DNA of 64,000 nt, from the NCBI RefSeq assembly GCF_026213295.1, contig NC_079426.1:15635518-15699517 (forward strand). The letters run 5' to 3'. Source of the stretch: Gadus chalcogrammus (Eukaryota > Chordata > Actinopteri > Gadiformes > Gadidae). The notes beneath the pieces are model-generated. The model was given only the letters and a program-made list of their open reading frames with translations, did not search any database and was not told the DNA's origin. Of the stretch, positions 10,371 through 21,417 are shown piece after piece (the first letter of the stretch is position 1; every line of letters begins with the position of its first letter). The position numbers and the translations under genes are program-made.

Positions 10371-12666
10371 GGACAAAGCCCCTCAGATGTGTTACCTGCA
10401 AGACCTAATGGTTCAGAATGTGGTGGAAAAACAGTTTTTGAGATAGGAAGGTCCTACCGCCCTGAAATTTGAATACCTTATTCTAAGGCCTAACTGGGAT
10501 CCCCGCACCGAAACTTGGCCCGGTCGGACCCCGAGGGCCGGAATGGGGGGCCCTTCCTGCCCTAAACTTGGCCCAGTCGGACCTTGAGTGCCGGAAGGGG
10601 GGGCCTGGACTTTCATAATCCTCGCTTGGTGACTGTAAAGGATGTTTGGTCGGATGTTATGACGAAGAATCATAATGTGAATGTGAATATTCTATAAATG
10701 TCTTGATATCATCTTTCGTCTCAACACTTCTGCTGCAGCCGCTTAAAGTCTCACTCCGAGAACCTTAAAATATGAATCAATTCATTAGAAGTATGAAAAT
10801 ATCTTCCCGGTTACGTAACGGGGCAAACAAGGTGTCCTTTGACATCTACGTTTTGAGGCGATTGCAACAGTGCCACACATGATCATATTTGAATATGTTT
10901 CGGGGTAGTAATTAGCTGTCGATTTTGGAGGCCTTTATCAATAATGACCAGCTATAGATTTGCTTCCCGATGGAGATTTTTGACAAATTACATGTTATTT
11001 AGCATCTACACGTTAAGCTGAGTCCAATGAGATCAAGCTCGCCCTCTTGCTACACCGAGATCATGTCCTAGACCTAGGTGTACCATGTAAAATACATGTT
11101 ACCATTTTCTAGAGTGTCATGCTTGGTGTCATTGGACTCAACTCAACGTGTAGAGGCTAAATAACATGTCATTTGTCACAAATTTCTATCGGGAAGCAAA
11201 TCAATAGCTGCTCATTATTGATTAAGGCCTCCAATTTCGACAGCTAATTACTTCCATTAAACATGTTCGAATATGCTCATGTGTGGCACCGTTGCAATCG
11301 CCTGGAAGCGTAGATGTTGAAGGACACCTTGTTCTCCCTCTTTACATGCTTTTGATTGACTAATGAATTGATTCAGCTATTCCCCCAGAAGTCTGGGGTC
11401 AAAAGGTCAAAAGGAGCCGGCACCACGCCGCTTATGAGTCAAAAGTTAATGTGTATTTCTCTCATACATTTTGTCATTATTAAAGAGAGGCCTGATTCTC
11501 AGATATGCAGGTTGGATGGCTACGGTGTAGGTCTGGGAATAACTTCAGGCCAAAATCTTGCAAGCGAGCCGCTGGGTGCAGGTGCAACGAGATGGAGCAC
11601 TTGCTGAGTCATTTCCTGTAGGACCGGAGCCACAGGTTGAAGCGTATGCGTCCTTTGAGACCCCCTTTGATATATAAGAGACCTCAAAGTAAAGCTTACT
11701 TAAATGTCGTCGACCCAGTCACCTATTGCATCACTTCCTTTAGGGCTTCGGCCTCCTAATTGATCATTGTAGTATAATTGAATGCCCTCTTTCATATATA
11801 TGATACCTCCACCACTGGGACGTGGCAACAATTCTCCAAATCCATATGGGGAGGGGGGGGGGTGATGCTTGTGGACAGTAGGGTTGTACACTAGACATAA
11901 ATAGGAAGAAAACTCAGGAGAAGGAATGACCTCTCATAAATATTTATTTAATAAATTGTTTCAAATAACCCTGCCTCGTTAAATCAATGAGCTTGGTGTT
12001 TTGCTTTCAAAAATAGGTTATAGAAAAAGTCTAAACTGCAGAAAATAAAAACATCCAAGCTGCCTTTTAAGGATACCTTGGAATATCCGTCTATTTTTTA
12101 ACCATCGGACACTAGTTTACGACAAAAACAACACAAATTACGGCAGCTCATTTGCCGCGTGGTTTTTAGAGCCATGTAAGGATTAGAGGGGCTGGTGGAT
12201 AGCAACCACCATAGCAACCATGACGGTCAAGTGACTGGATTCAGCCCCGTTGAAAAAAATAGAATACCACCCTCAGGAGATTAATGATATTTAAATGATT
12301 ATGACCATGAAGTCTTTATTTGCATGGGTTTACATTTCGTTCTGTGTAGCATGGAAAAATCGGAGAAACACTCCCATTCGGAATGCATTGGTTTACATTT
12401 CTTTCTTTGGAGCACAGTTATTTTTATTTATTTTCAGTTTTTGAGGAGGTGCTTCAAAGATGCTAATTTTTCTGCAATAATCCAAAATCAAATGGAAAAA
12501 CCCGTTGGCTTTTTGTCAAGGGAACCCAGGGCGACGCTCACTTCCGGGTTGGCCAACACACGTCATCCCTCCACCACTATACTGTAATAACGCATGTTGA
12601 AGTTGAATGATAATGAATTAATTTATTCTTTATTCTGCCTTAGTATTTATTTATTTGGCAGCGAAA

Positions 12667-12701
<35 letters not shown>

Positions 12702-13900
12702 ACACGCTATTTTATGTTGAAATGCGACGTAATCCAGTGTTCACGAAAACGTACGTGTTTCTAACAAGATGATATCATTAAAAGTTACATAAAGTAACGG
12801 TTTAATAACACAAAAGCAGGAAACACGTGAGCTGCATTTCCCATTCAGATAATAAAGATTAATAAAGATCATACACATTCACTGACTGAGGATTATTCAA
12901 GGGAAAAGTAAATTTCTCGCTAGAAATGTCATTAGAAACACGTTAAATGGTGAATCTGTCCTAAAATATTGCATCTCCCATTCAGTTAATGCTGGGTTTT
13001 TCGTATCATATGCACATATGCACGCGAAATGGACGTATCCGCCCTCCACAGTAGTTAATGCTGGGTTTTGCGTATCGTATGCACACGAAATGGTCATTTG
13101 GCGTATGTAGGCTACTGCACGCATCTTGAAAGTGTCAAACCGTGCGATCTGTGCGCATATTGGTGAGACTGGAAAAGCTGTCATATTCTTAGTTATCACA
13201 GACAATTTTTAACAATAAATGTTCTGTACGGAGCTCCTTAAGGGACAATAGGGAGAAAGCTCCCGGACAGAACCTTAGATGGAAGTCGTGCTTAGTGACA
13301 AATCACGACAAATACTTCCAATTGATATGCATGAGTTTGAAAAATGTGCTTTTTGACACGAACATTTAGAAAATACGTGTACCTGATCACGTTTCAATAG
13401 ATTAAATAACGTGACAGTGTCACCTATTTTCGTGAGCCCGGGATGCCTGTACGCCGGCCATTATCGCCCGATGAAATATTCTTCGTCATATCTATCAAAC
13501 CAAACATCCTTCACATTCGCCGAACGACGATTATGAAAGTAAAATGCACATTTCTCGCTAAAAAGGTTTACATAAACACTTTTAATGGTGTAACTATTCT
13601 AAAATATCATATTTTCCACCCAGGATAAAAAGTATGTCCGCCATTTTCACAGAAGAATATCCTAAAAAACTATCCAATAGGAAAGATGCTCACATCGTCT
13701 ATTAGAGACGTAGTGAGGCACCCCCCATTCCGTATGCAGAAGACGCCGAAGGGTACCTTTACCGTCACCGAGCGAATAAAAAGGGTACCTTTCCCGTCAG
13801 TCACCGACGCTAAAGGGCCTTTGCCAACAGTCGGTATTTGACGTTCTCGGAGTGAGACTGTGTTGCCGGGATAGAAAGGAAGCGTAAAGAAGATATTAAA

Positions 13901-14896
13901 ATGGCTTTGACGGTAAAACTTATTGAACTGGGAGTCCTTACGTCTGGCCCGGTGCCAGCTTCTCCACCTGCCGTAGGCATGCCTTTTCAGACCCAGGGGC
14001 TGACGTTTGAGCAGCAAAAGGAGCTCCTCTCAATGCAGTTGGCACATGAGAGATTTAAATGTGAGATGGAAGCAAAAAAACTGGAGCTAGAGGTGATCCG
14101 CCAGCGGGAGGGTTATCGTCTGGCTGCTGAGAGTCAGAAGGGGCAGGTGTCTGGGGTCGGTGCGCGGCCCTTTGACATCAACAACTTGCGGCTGTTGCCA
14201 CCGTTTAATGAGAGGGATCCTGACTCATTTTTTGTGCTTTTTGAGCGTGTTTCCGCGGCGAGGGGTTGGTCTGATGAGGACTGTGCTCTGCTGCTCCAGT
14301 GCGTCCTCACAGGTAAGGCGCAGGGGGCATATTCGTCTATGAGCACGGCTGATAGCGGTAGTTATGTTAAAATAAAATCTGCAGTGCTGAAGGCTTATGA
14401 GCTTGTGCCTGAAGCATATCGCCAACGTTTTCGGGTTTGGGAAAGGGAAAGTGGCCAGACCTATGTTGAATTTGTTCGGGATTTAACTACCCATTTTAAA
14501 CGTTGGTTGGCTGCGCTTGAAATATCTACTTTTGATGAGTTGTGTGAGTTAGTAATTTTGGAGCAGTTTAAGCTACCTGGTTTGATTGCGACTTACATTA
14601 GTGAACGGAAGGTTGCCTCTGCTGCAGAAGCGGCTGTGTCAGCAGATGAGTACGTGCTGCTCCATAAGGGCGATGTGAGAGAGCGCACACCCGGCCGAAA
14701 TGATTCTGGCTGGGGTGGAAACAGGCGAGGTGTTGCGGCGGCTGACCAGATGCGTTCTGGGAAGTCTGGCATGCTTAGATCAGAGTCTCACTCACGGAGC
14801 AGTTTTGACAGCAGTAGAAGCTGTAACTATTGTCACGAGGAGGGACATTGGAAGGCAGATTGCCCTGCATTAAAGGCTATGCACCAGGTATTGTGA
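13901..14896 (+). pseudogene. gypsy Gag, C-terminal part with zinc knuckle
   Basis: A 331-codon frame encodes the nucleocapsid-side part of a teleost gypsy Gag. A Gln/Glu-rich stretch is followed by a capsid-like region (residues about 90-240) and, near residue 305, the CCHC knuckle CNYCHEEGHWKADC (C-X2-C-X4-H-X4-C). The frame stops shortly after the knuckle, where the minisatellite begins. The true N-terminus is not here: the first part of Gag is on the minus strand at 39560-39693, and the interruption is the palindrome with TSD CCGGGAT. The apparent ATG at 13901 is therefore internal. Confidence 0.85.
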
Positions 14897-14960
14897 AGAG
14901 TTGGTTGGTATGGAAAAGGGATGGTTGGTTGGTATGGAGATGAGTTGGTTGGTATGGAGA
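14897..14960 (+). repeat. minisatellite, left remnant
   Basis: Imperfect units of TGGTTGGTATGGAGATGAGT directly follow the gag frame. The array is interrupted at 14960 by a hAT element and resumes at 18148. Confidence 0.8.
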
Positions 14961-17900
14961 TAGGGTTGCCAACCGTCCCGTAAAATACGGAATCGTCCCT
15001 TATTTGGCAATTAAATGTTGCGTCCCGTATTGAACCAATACGGGACGCAATTTGTTCCGTATTTCCATAAATGTCCAATACACATGTCTGTCACACACAC
15101 AAATACTAAATCTAACAATAATGATCAAAACAAAACACAGGGAATACTACGGTCAGCAAAATTGTCGCGGCGGGATCTACGCAAGACCCGCTCCGGTCAT
15201 CTGTGTGTCTGCGCATGCGTGTGGTGGTCGCGGTTGCCTAGCGACAGACACCACACACCGGCGCTGCTCACAAAACCCGCGCCTTTTAAAAATGCCCACT
15301 ACACACGGTACTCCACCACGTCCTCAAAAGCGTAAACGCTTGCAGAAGTACGGACGTGAGTGGGAAGACGCACATCCTTGGCTGGACAGCGTCAATGGAG
15401 ATGTTTACAAGGCAAGTTGTAAAATATGTCGACGAGTGTTTTCAGTGGCGCACGGTGGGCTGTCTGACATCAGACAGCATGCAACAGGAGAGCAACACTG
15501 CAGACACGAAAGATCACAGAAGACCCAAGCGTCAGTGTCACAGTTCTTCATACCCCAATCATCTCCTGAGGTTGATACGGTATGGGACATTATGTTGTGA
15601 TTGATTTCCTATCTGGTTGTGCTTTTGCCAGAACATCGCAGTGCATGGGCAGAGCCTATTTTAGTAAACTGTTGTGGTTTGATTGATTGTTTAGGATGTT
15701 GAGTTTTAAAAGTCGAATGAACGACCATTTATTTAATATACAGAAGTATATAAATATTATATATGGCCATTTAAAGAACAAATCATACTAATGGATTAAC
15801 AGTTAATAAATAAAAAAATACATTTGTTAAAAGAAAACCTTTATTCTTTAATATACATACATTTCCTAGATTAAAAATGTTTGTAGAGCTTTCTGTGTAT
15901 TCTGTGTCACAATTTTTATATTTTTGAGGAATGCAGTGTTCAGTGATCATTACATCAATTATATTATTAGTGTGGTTTAACTGTTTGGATGACCTGACTT
16001 CTTTTCAAGTCATAAGACAGGGAGCAGACAAATGTTCAATTTAATCAACAAAATATCTTCCCACTCTTCCTCTCTATATTACCGCAGCTGAGGTGACACA
16101 GGTGTACCACACAGTCAGACACAACCTCAGCTACAACAGTGTTGACTGTGCACATAAACTGAATCAAAAAGTTCTCCTGGATTCAAAAATTGTAAAAAAA
16201 AATGTATAGGGAGAACAAAGGCAGAGGCAGTGATTAAAGATGTCCTTGCTCCAAAGGCAGTGGCTGATGTTCTCAAGGCCCTAACATCAGATAAACCCCT
16301 CCCATTTTCCATTCAGACAGATGCATCAAATAAAGGCAACAGGAAGATGTTCCCCCTTGCTGTTCAATACTTCAGTCCAGAATGCGGAGTCACCAACAAA
16401 ATGCTGGATTTCATTGAAAATGCAGATGAGTCCGCTGCTGGGATTGTAGCTCTCATTGAGCAGTCGCTTGACAAATTTGGCTTATCGTTGGATCATGTGA
16501 CAGCATTTAGTGCACTGCAGACAACACAAATGTGAATTATGGAATTCAAGACTCTGTCTTCACCAACTGGAAGAAGTAATAAAAAGATCTGCTGCAAGGA
16601 AACTGCCATGCCCATATTGTGCACAACACAGTGAAGCATGCTCTTGACCAGCTCACTGTAGATGTGGAAAATGTTGTGCTGAAGGTCTATGCCTTCTTTT
16701 CCACATCTGCCAAACGAAGAGAATCACTCAAAGAGTTTTGTAGGTTTTGTGATGTTGCGTTCCAGGAAATTCTGCGACATGTCACAACCAGGTGGCTCTC
16801 CCTTGATCCAGCCATCACCCGGCTAATGCAAACCTGGATTGCACTGAAATCGTACTTCATCAGCCTGGGGGGAGGAGTGTCCCAAACAACTTCGAGCATT
16901 GTTCAATTTCAGTGAGGACTCAACTGAGGAAGATGGAGACATTGTGGAGGTTTACCTTCTTTTCTGCAATAATATCCTCTCTCTCTTTGAGGAAGTTGTA
17001 AAGAAGCTGGAGAGTGATGAAACCACCTGTGTTGAGTTATATTCCATCATGGAAAACTTCAAGCAAAAGCTCACACAGAGACGAGATTAACAGTTCTATG
17101 GCTACTTAACTAAATTGAAGCTGCAGCGTCTCCGTCCACTTGATGCTGACATGGCAAGGGCAGATTTTACTGTATTCCTCAACACAGCACTCTCATATGT
17201 TGAGAAATGGTTCAACTTTTCGGAAGACTACTGGTTGTTCTCACTGCAACCTCTCTCTCTGCACCATGGCACCATGACCTTTACTGACATTGAGAGGGTG
17301 ACCACCAAGCTCAACGTCATCCATAAAGTCAACATGGATGAACTTTATGATGAATGCTCCACAGCAAAACCCATTCTGAAGAAGCTCAAAGAAGATGCTG
17401 AAGATGAATGGAAGTCCAAAGGTGTGGCTGCCAGGTTGGTGGCTCTCTTTCGAGTAGCTGACCTGCCAAACATGCTGTCTATCACCAGACACATCCTGAG
17501 CATCCCAGCATCCACTGGATGTGTGGAAAGGATCTTCTCCAGAATGGCCAACAAATGGAGTGACTGCAGGAATAGGTGCTCCACAGAGCTCATGAGAAGT
17601 GAGCTGCTGATCACTCTCAACTTTGAGCAGTCCTGTTCAGAGTTTTACAACAGCGCTTTGAAAGACAAAGAGTTACTCAGTGCTGCAAGGAGTAACAAGA
17701 AGTACACCTGGAAAAAGAAGTAACAGTTTTGAGGGGAGGAGTAATGTTTTGCACTTTCTTTTTTTACATAAGTTTGTAAGTGTTTTTGTTGTTTATTTGT
17801 ACTGTTTCTTTTTTGTAAAAATGTTCAAAGAGAGTCCCTATAGTTATGCACTTAAAAAGTAACATGAAGTTCTCCGTTTATTTAGTTTATATTTTAAAAG

Positions 17901-18147
17901 TTCATTGCTGCACAAGCCACACAAAGAGATTTCATTCAAGATTTAATTGACTGCACTTTATAAGAGAATGTTATGTGATAATAAAGCATTTCAAGCTTTA
18001 AGTATGACTAATTCCTTTCTTGATCAACCCTTTACTAAAAACACCAGCACAAAATAAAACATACCACTGCTGCGGGTGCCCCGCCCCACAGGAGTCGGGC
18101 CCGTGGTGAGCGTCCCTTATTTTAATTTCTGATAGTTGGCAACCCTA
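14961..18147 (+). mobile_element. hAT transposon with decayed transposase
   Basis: This is a 3,187 bp element with termini TAGGGTTGCCAAC and GTTGGCAACCCTA and an exact 8 bp duplication TATGGAGA (14953-14960 and 18148-18155), as expected for hAT. It inserted into the minisatellite of the gypsy element. It carries a transposase gene broken by frameshifts and stops (see 15294-17723). The long gap between the BED domain and the rest (15600-16200) is AT-rich and non-coding. It may be an intron or a decayed stretch. Confidence 0.9.
15294..17723 (+). pseudogene. hAT transposase (BED finger type), broken
   Basis: Pieces in order: a BED zinc finger at 15294-15600 (CKICRRVF, then HATGEQHCRH, giving the C-X2-C...H-X5-H pattern); an RNase H-like core piece at 16230-16535 starting near QTDASNKG; a middle piece at 16619-16915 with TTRWLSLDPAI; a spacer piece at 16899-17090; and the C-terminal dimerisation region at 17115-17723 with ILSIPASTGCVERIFSRMAN. 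Stops or frameshifts separate the pieces (for example after 16535, and near 16915 and 17090). The product would bind transposon ends and catalyse excision if intact. As it stands it is dead. The closest remembered relatives are ZBED-like proteins annotated widely in fish. Confidence 0.85.
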
Positions 18148-18335
18148 TATGGAGATGAGTTGGTTGGTATGGAGATGAGTTGGTTGGTATGGAGATGAGT
18201 TGGTTGGTATGGAGATGAGTTGGTTGGTATGGAGATGAGTTGGTTGGTATGGAGATGAGTTGGTTGGTATGGAGATGAGTTGGTTGGTATGGAGATGAGT
18301 TGGTCGGTATGGAGATGAGTTGGTCGGTATGTGGG
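18148..18335 (+). repeat. 20 bp minisatellite inside the gypsy element
   Basis: About nine tandem units of TATGGAGATGAGTTGGTTGG are nearly identical; the last two have GGTCGG. The reverse strand reads as an open frame repeating HLHTNQLISIPTNSS-like residues, which is an artefact. The array occupies the place where gypsy pol should be. Confidence 0.9.
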
Positions 18336-18522
18336 AGGAGGTGCGGCCCTTGTGGTTTACACAGATCATAATCCTCTGACCTTTTTAAGGTCATTGCGGT
18401 GTCCGAATCAGGGGTTGATGAGATGGGTTTAGTTTCTGCGGGGATATGATCTTGATATTTGGCATATCAAAGGGGTGGATAATGTCATTGCCGATGCGCT
18501 GTCACGTGCTCCTTTGCCGTGA
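18336..18522 (+). pseudogene. gypsy RNase H C-terminal remnant
   Basis: Directly after the minisatellite the plus strand reads VVYTDHNPLTFL, later CPNQGLMRWV, a stop, then YDLDIWHIKGVDNVIADALS and a final stop. This is the end of a gypsy RNase H domain (the family consensus ends with IADALSR). It shows that pol was once present and was lost or replaced by the repeat. Confidence 0.8.
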
Positions 18523-18782
18523 ATGAATGTGATGAGTGGTGCCATTTCATGCTGTTTTGTGTTGTGTTCTTCTGTCTGTTCTCTTAATTTGCTTCGCCAG
18601 GTACCAGGGTTGCTGAGGTCAGGTGGAAAAGGAGCATGACATGGGCAGGGTGGAGTTATGTGTTTTCTTTCTTAGATTTGTCTTGTCTTTGAATTAATAT
18701 ATTTTTGGGGAGGATAATTTCAGGTCAATTTGGTTAGTATGTGCCGGTGTTCCCTTTGGTACACCGACTTTATGGGGGGGGG

Positions 18783-19069
18783 TGTGACGACCCCGCCTAT
18801 TATTGACTACCTATCTTCATTAAGGTGATCAGCTGATGACATCAGCTGGATCTGGAGCACCTGGGACCGGTGCTCCAGCCGAATAAAAGAGCAGCTGATT
18901 GCCTGTCGGGGGCGCTACTCCTTGGCTCCTTGCAGGCGTCCACACCTTTTGGGGTTTCGTTGGCGGTTTTGTTAAAGTTATGCTTTGTACGGAAATAAAC
19001 CTGTATTTTATATTGGTAAATGCACCGTCTCTCCCGTTTTTGTCATCGCCGCTGAGCCGGGTTGTGACA
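18783..19069 (+). repeat. gypsy 3' LTR
   Basis: This is a 287 bp LTR, TGTGACGACC...GGTTGTGACA, preceded by a poly-G polypurine tract (18774-18782) and followed by TAAT. It contains an AATAAA-like signal (GAATAAAAGA near 18880 and GGAAATAAACC near 18989). By eye it matches the minus-strand LTR at 40270-40556 along its whole length, implying recent insertion. Confidence 0.9.
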
Positions 19070-19607
19070 TAATGTGGCGAGTGAAAAATATGGCCTGAAA
19101 ATATCAGGAAACAGCACCAAACTTGTTTGGCAATTTTTTGTTTATTCAGAGTTCCACATACGGGATAGCAATATAGTTACAGTAATAAAGATTTTTCCAG
19201 TCTCAACAAAAACATGAATAGCGTGTGTTGTCGTTTTTTAACCCCTCTCTCAGTATTTGAAACTACAGGTTGTAAATGCACAGATAATTTCAAAATGCTT
19301 TTCTGTCAGTAACAAGTCAATATTTGTACTGATTGGCCATCAGAAGTTCAGAGTTCGATAGATACATCAATTTTTTTGGTCCCGTCATTTGAAATCCAAT
19401 GATATTCTATCATGAAAGACTCAGAATAAGTATTCACATTTAGTTACTGAAGCCAGTTAGATTTTTTGTTAAATACAATTCTAACTGAAAAAAGTGATAC
19501 ATTTGTTAAAGTAAAGTTCTGAAATTGATACACATTTGATTTACTTTTTACAGGCTTCGTCTATAAAAGCCCCCCTCATTTCTGTGTTTCTAAACTATCG
19601 TTTAAAG

Positions 19608-20065
19608 TAGTGATGCACCGAATATTCGGCCACCGAACATGTTCGGCCGAAAATGGCCCAAAACACAATGTTCGGTTTCGGCCGAAGGAGTAAAAAGGCC
19701 GAACATAATACACCAAACTTTTTTATTTATTTATTAATTTTTTTTATTTTTATTTAACTTTACTCATTTATTTAAAGGTGGACTGTTCTTAAATTCTTGC
19801 TATAATGTCTACTGGAATGTTAGAAAACGTTCAGTATTAAATAAATAAAAATATCAAATTTGTAATTGATTTTTTTTATTGAAAAGCAAGACAAAAAAGT
19901 TTATAAAGGAAATTCAATTGTTTGATTTATGCAATGGGGAAAAATATTAAAGCAAAATGAATGAAAAACGGTAAAAGCCACATTCGGTATTCGGTTTCGG
20001 TCTTCGGCTAAGTTTTTCAGTATATTCGGTTTTGGTTTTGGCCAAGAATTTTCATTTGGCCAAAA
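19608..20065 (+). mobile_element. hAT-like MITE
   Basis: The left end TAGTGATGCACCGAATATTC is a familiar hAT-MITE terminus. The body has inverted CGAA/TTCGG-rich stretches. GTTTAAAG occurs at 19600-19607 and again at 20066-20073, an 8 bp TSD. The right end stops at TTTGGCCAAAA and lacks the matching terminus, so either the end is eroded or the TSD is coincidental. Confidence 0.6.
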
Positions 20066-20155
20066 GTTTAAAGGAATATAACATTTGCCAAAAGCTAGAG
20101 ATGTTGAGCTATGACTTTAAAGGAAACTTATAAAGGAAAAGGACAGCAAGGTGAA

Positions 20156-20533
20156 TTACTTATGTGACCAAAAAATCCTGCCACTTCGAAGCTCAACACA
20201 AGACACAACTAAATACGCCTGACCTACACACATGCCCTGATGGCCTCTCTGAGGTGCCTGATATGGATCTGTTGCTAGAGTGAGATTGGAATCAGCCATA
20301 AAGATGTTGCATAGTTCATATAGATCTGGATCACACGGTTTGGTCTGGCGAAAGATACATTCATTTTTGCACAGTTGAAAATCACCATCTTCAATTGGGG
20401 AAAGGAAGTCTCTTGTCCCATAGAGTTCAGGTAATGCAAACATCACGTTCGGCCGACCGCTGGGGACGTTAAGGTTTTTCGATGGCCTGATGGTGTGTGT
20501 GTTCCAGACCTGTGCAGTGTCATCCAACTCATC
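20156..20533 (-). pseudogene. integrase-core-like exon of a transposon-derived gene
   Basis: Read on the minus strand, a CAG acceptor (20536-20534) precedes a frame with WNTHTIRPSKN, SGRPNVMFALPELYGT and CKNECIFRQTKPCDPDLYEL. I recognise this as the C-terminal exon of an integrase-core-like protein family seen many times in teleost genomes (transposon derived). The last 30 residues (from about QAPQRG) diverge from that pattern, probably through a frameshift, and no upstream exon was found in this window. No metal-binding catalytic residues are present in this piece. The family name is from memory and uncertain. Confidence 0.5.
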
Positions 20534-20559
20534 CTGTTAAAAGCAAGAATATAAAAACA

Positions 20560-21413
20560 GTAAATACATTAAGGAAGAATTATAAATGCATATCCAGGGC
20601 TGTTTGCTTATTTTTTTTTAAGTGGTAGCACTGGTGCCAGCAAGCACAAAAATTCAGTAGCATAAAAATAAATGTTGTAGCACAGTGTGATCGAAAACCT
20701 GCATAACCTTAACCCTTGCATTTCACTCTAATTACCTTTGAGCATGTCATCTTGGTCTCATTTGAGATTCACAATCAATATTATATCCTTGTGTGCAGTA
20801 ATAATTGTAGAAAAAATGAATAGGGCTGCACTTATTTATAAAAGAGCCTAACCTGCCAATAGCAACTTTTGCTGATTCAGAATTGTTTCCCCCCCATAGA
20901 ACAATAATATTAATATCTATATCTGTATATTGTTTATATATACACATAATTATTATAATAATGATAAACATTTTTAGAACATTTCCTTTTAATTAAAACC
21001 AAACTTTATATCAGCCTATTCAATTAATTAGTATACAAATGTCTACACTATTTTTTTTACATTACATACATTGCACAGACTGCACCCCTGAAATCTTCAA
21101 TATATACGTTATAAAACAGCATAAACAATGTACATGGGGTGAGTAGTGGTGTAAAATAACGTGATTCTGCAGCGGGAGCACTATTTGATAGAGGCAATTG
21201 GTCTATCCACGTACTGTGTAACGTGCGATGGTGTAGGTCAGGGTTAGCATGAAGGAGGCAACATGCGAGATTCTCCTCACGGTACTTTTAGTATACTATA
21301 AGCTTTTGACCATACCACGCCAGGTCTCCACGGCACTATATATACAAAATTAACACACAGGTGGAAAGTCCGGGATTCCTGCCTACAACAAATCAGTTAC
21401 TAAATAACTCATA
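20560..21413. other. AT-rich intergenic stretch, no gene seen
   Basis: No credible coding region or terminal repeats are visible. It contains a short TA-rich run near 20915-20960. The TTAA element begins at 21418. Confidence 0.5.
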
Positions 21414-21417
21414 TTAA

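Larger units (their letters stand above)
6232..13865. mobile_element. giant palindromic (foldback) element, copy 1
   Basis: This is a 7,634 bp inverted repeat. The left arm is 6232-9724, a unique spacer occupies 9725-10370, and the right arm is 10371-13865. Both ends begin CAACACAGTCTCACTCCGAG reading inward. The arms differ at very few positions; one is G at 7186 against its partner at 12911. Every open frame in one arm recurs mirrored in the other (for example 9422-9682 plus and 10413-10673 minus). None exceeds about 100 codons and none resembles a transposase, so the element is non-autonomous or of unknown mechanism. The left flank is AGTGAGA and the right flank is CCGGGAT; each has its matching duplicate beside the other copy, giving a 7 bp TSD. 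A (CA)n tract sits in each arm. It resembles Foldback or long-TIR MULE elements in shape only. Confidence 0.9.
13866..19069 (+). mobile_element. gypsy-type LTR retrotransposon, 3' part
   Basis: In order this holds the 3' portion of gag (13901-14896), a 20 bp minisatellite split by a hAT (14961-18147), a remnant of RNase H, a poly-G polypurine tract (18774-18782) and the 3' LTR (18783-19069). Protease, most of reverse transcriptase and integrase are absent. The 5' part lies at 39560-40556 on the opposite strand. The TSD is TAAT: 19070-19073 here, and the reverse complement of ATTA at 40557-40560 upstream of the 5' LTR. Without insertions the element is only about 3 kb, so it depended on other copies for movement. 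Confidence 0.85.

Noticed and set aside
6232..13865. Small open frames of 60-102 codons in the palindrome as genes
   Set aside because: Each appears mirrored in both arms and both copies with no domain, no codon bias visible and several overlapping both strands. They follow from sequence identity, not from selection.
13670..14017. Minus-strand 115-codon frame across the palindrome/gypsy joint
   Set aside because: It crosses an insertion boundary and is antisense to gag.
18148..18335. CRISPR-like regular repeats
   Set aside because: Units are adjacent with no spacers, and the host is a vertebrate. It is an ordinary minisatellite.
18122..18394. Minus-strand open frame of repeated HLHTNQLISIPTNSS-like residues
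   Set aside because: It is the translation of the 20 bp minisatellite. The period is not a multiple of three and all frames stay open by composition.
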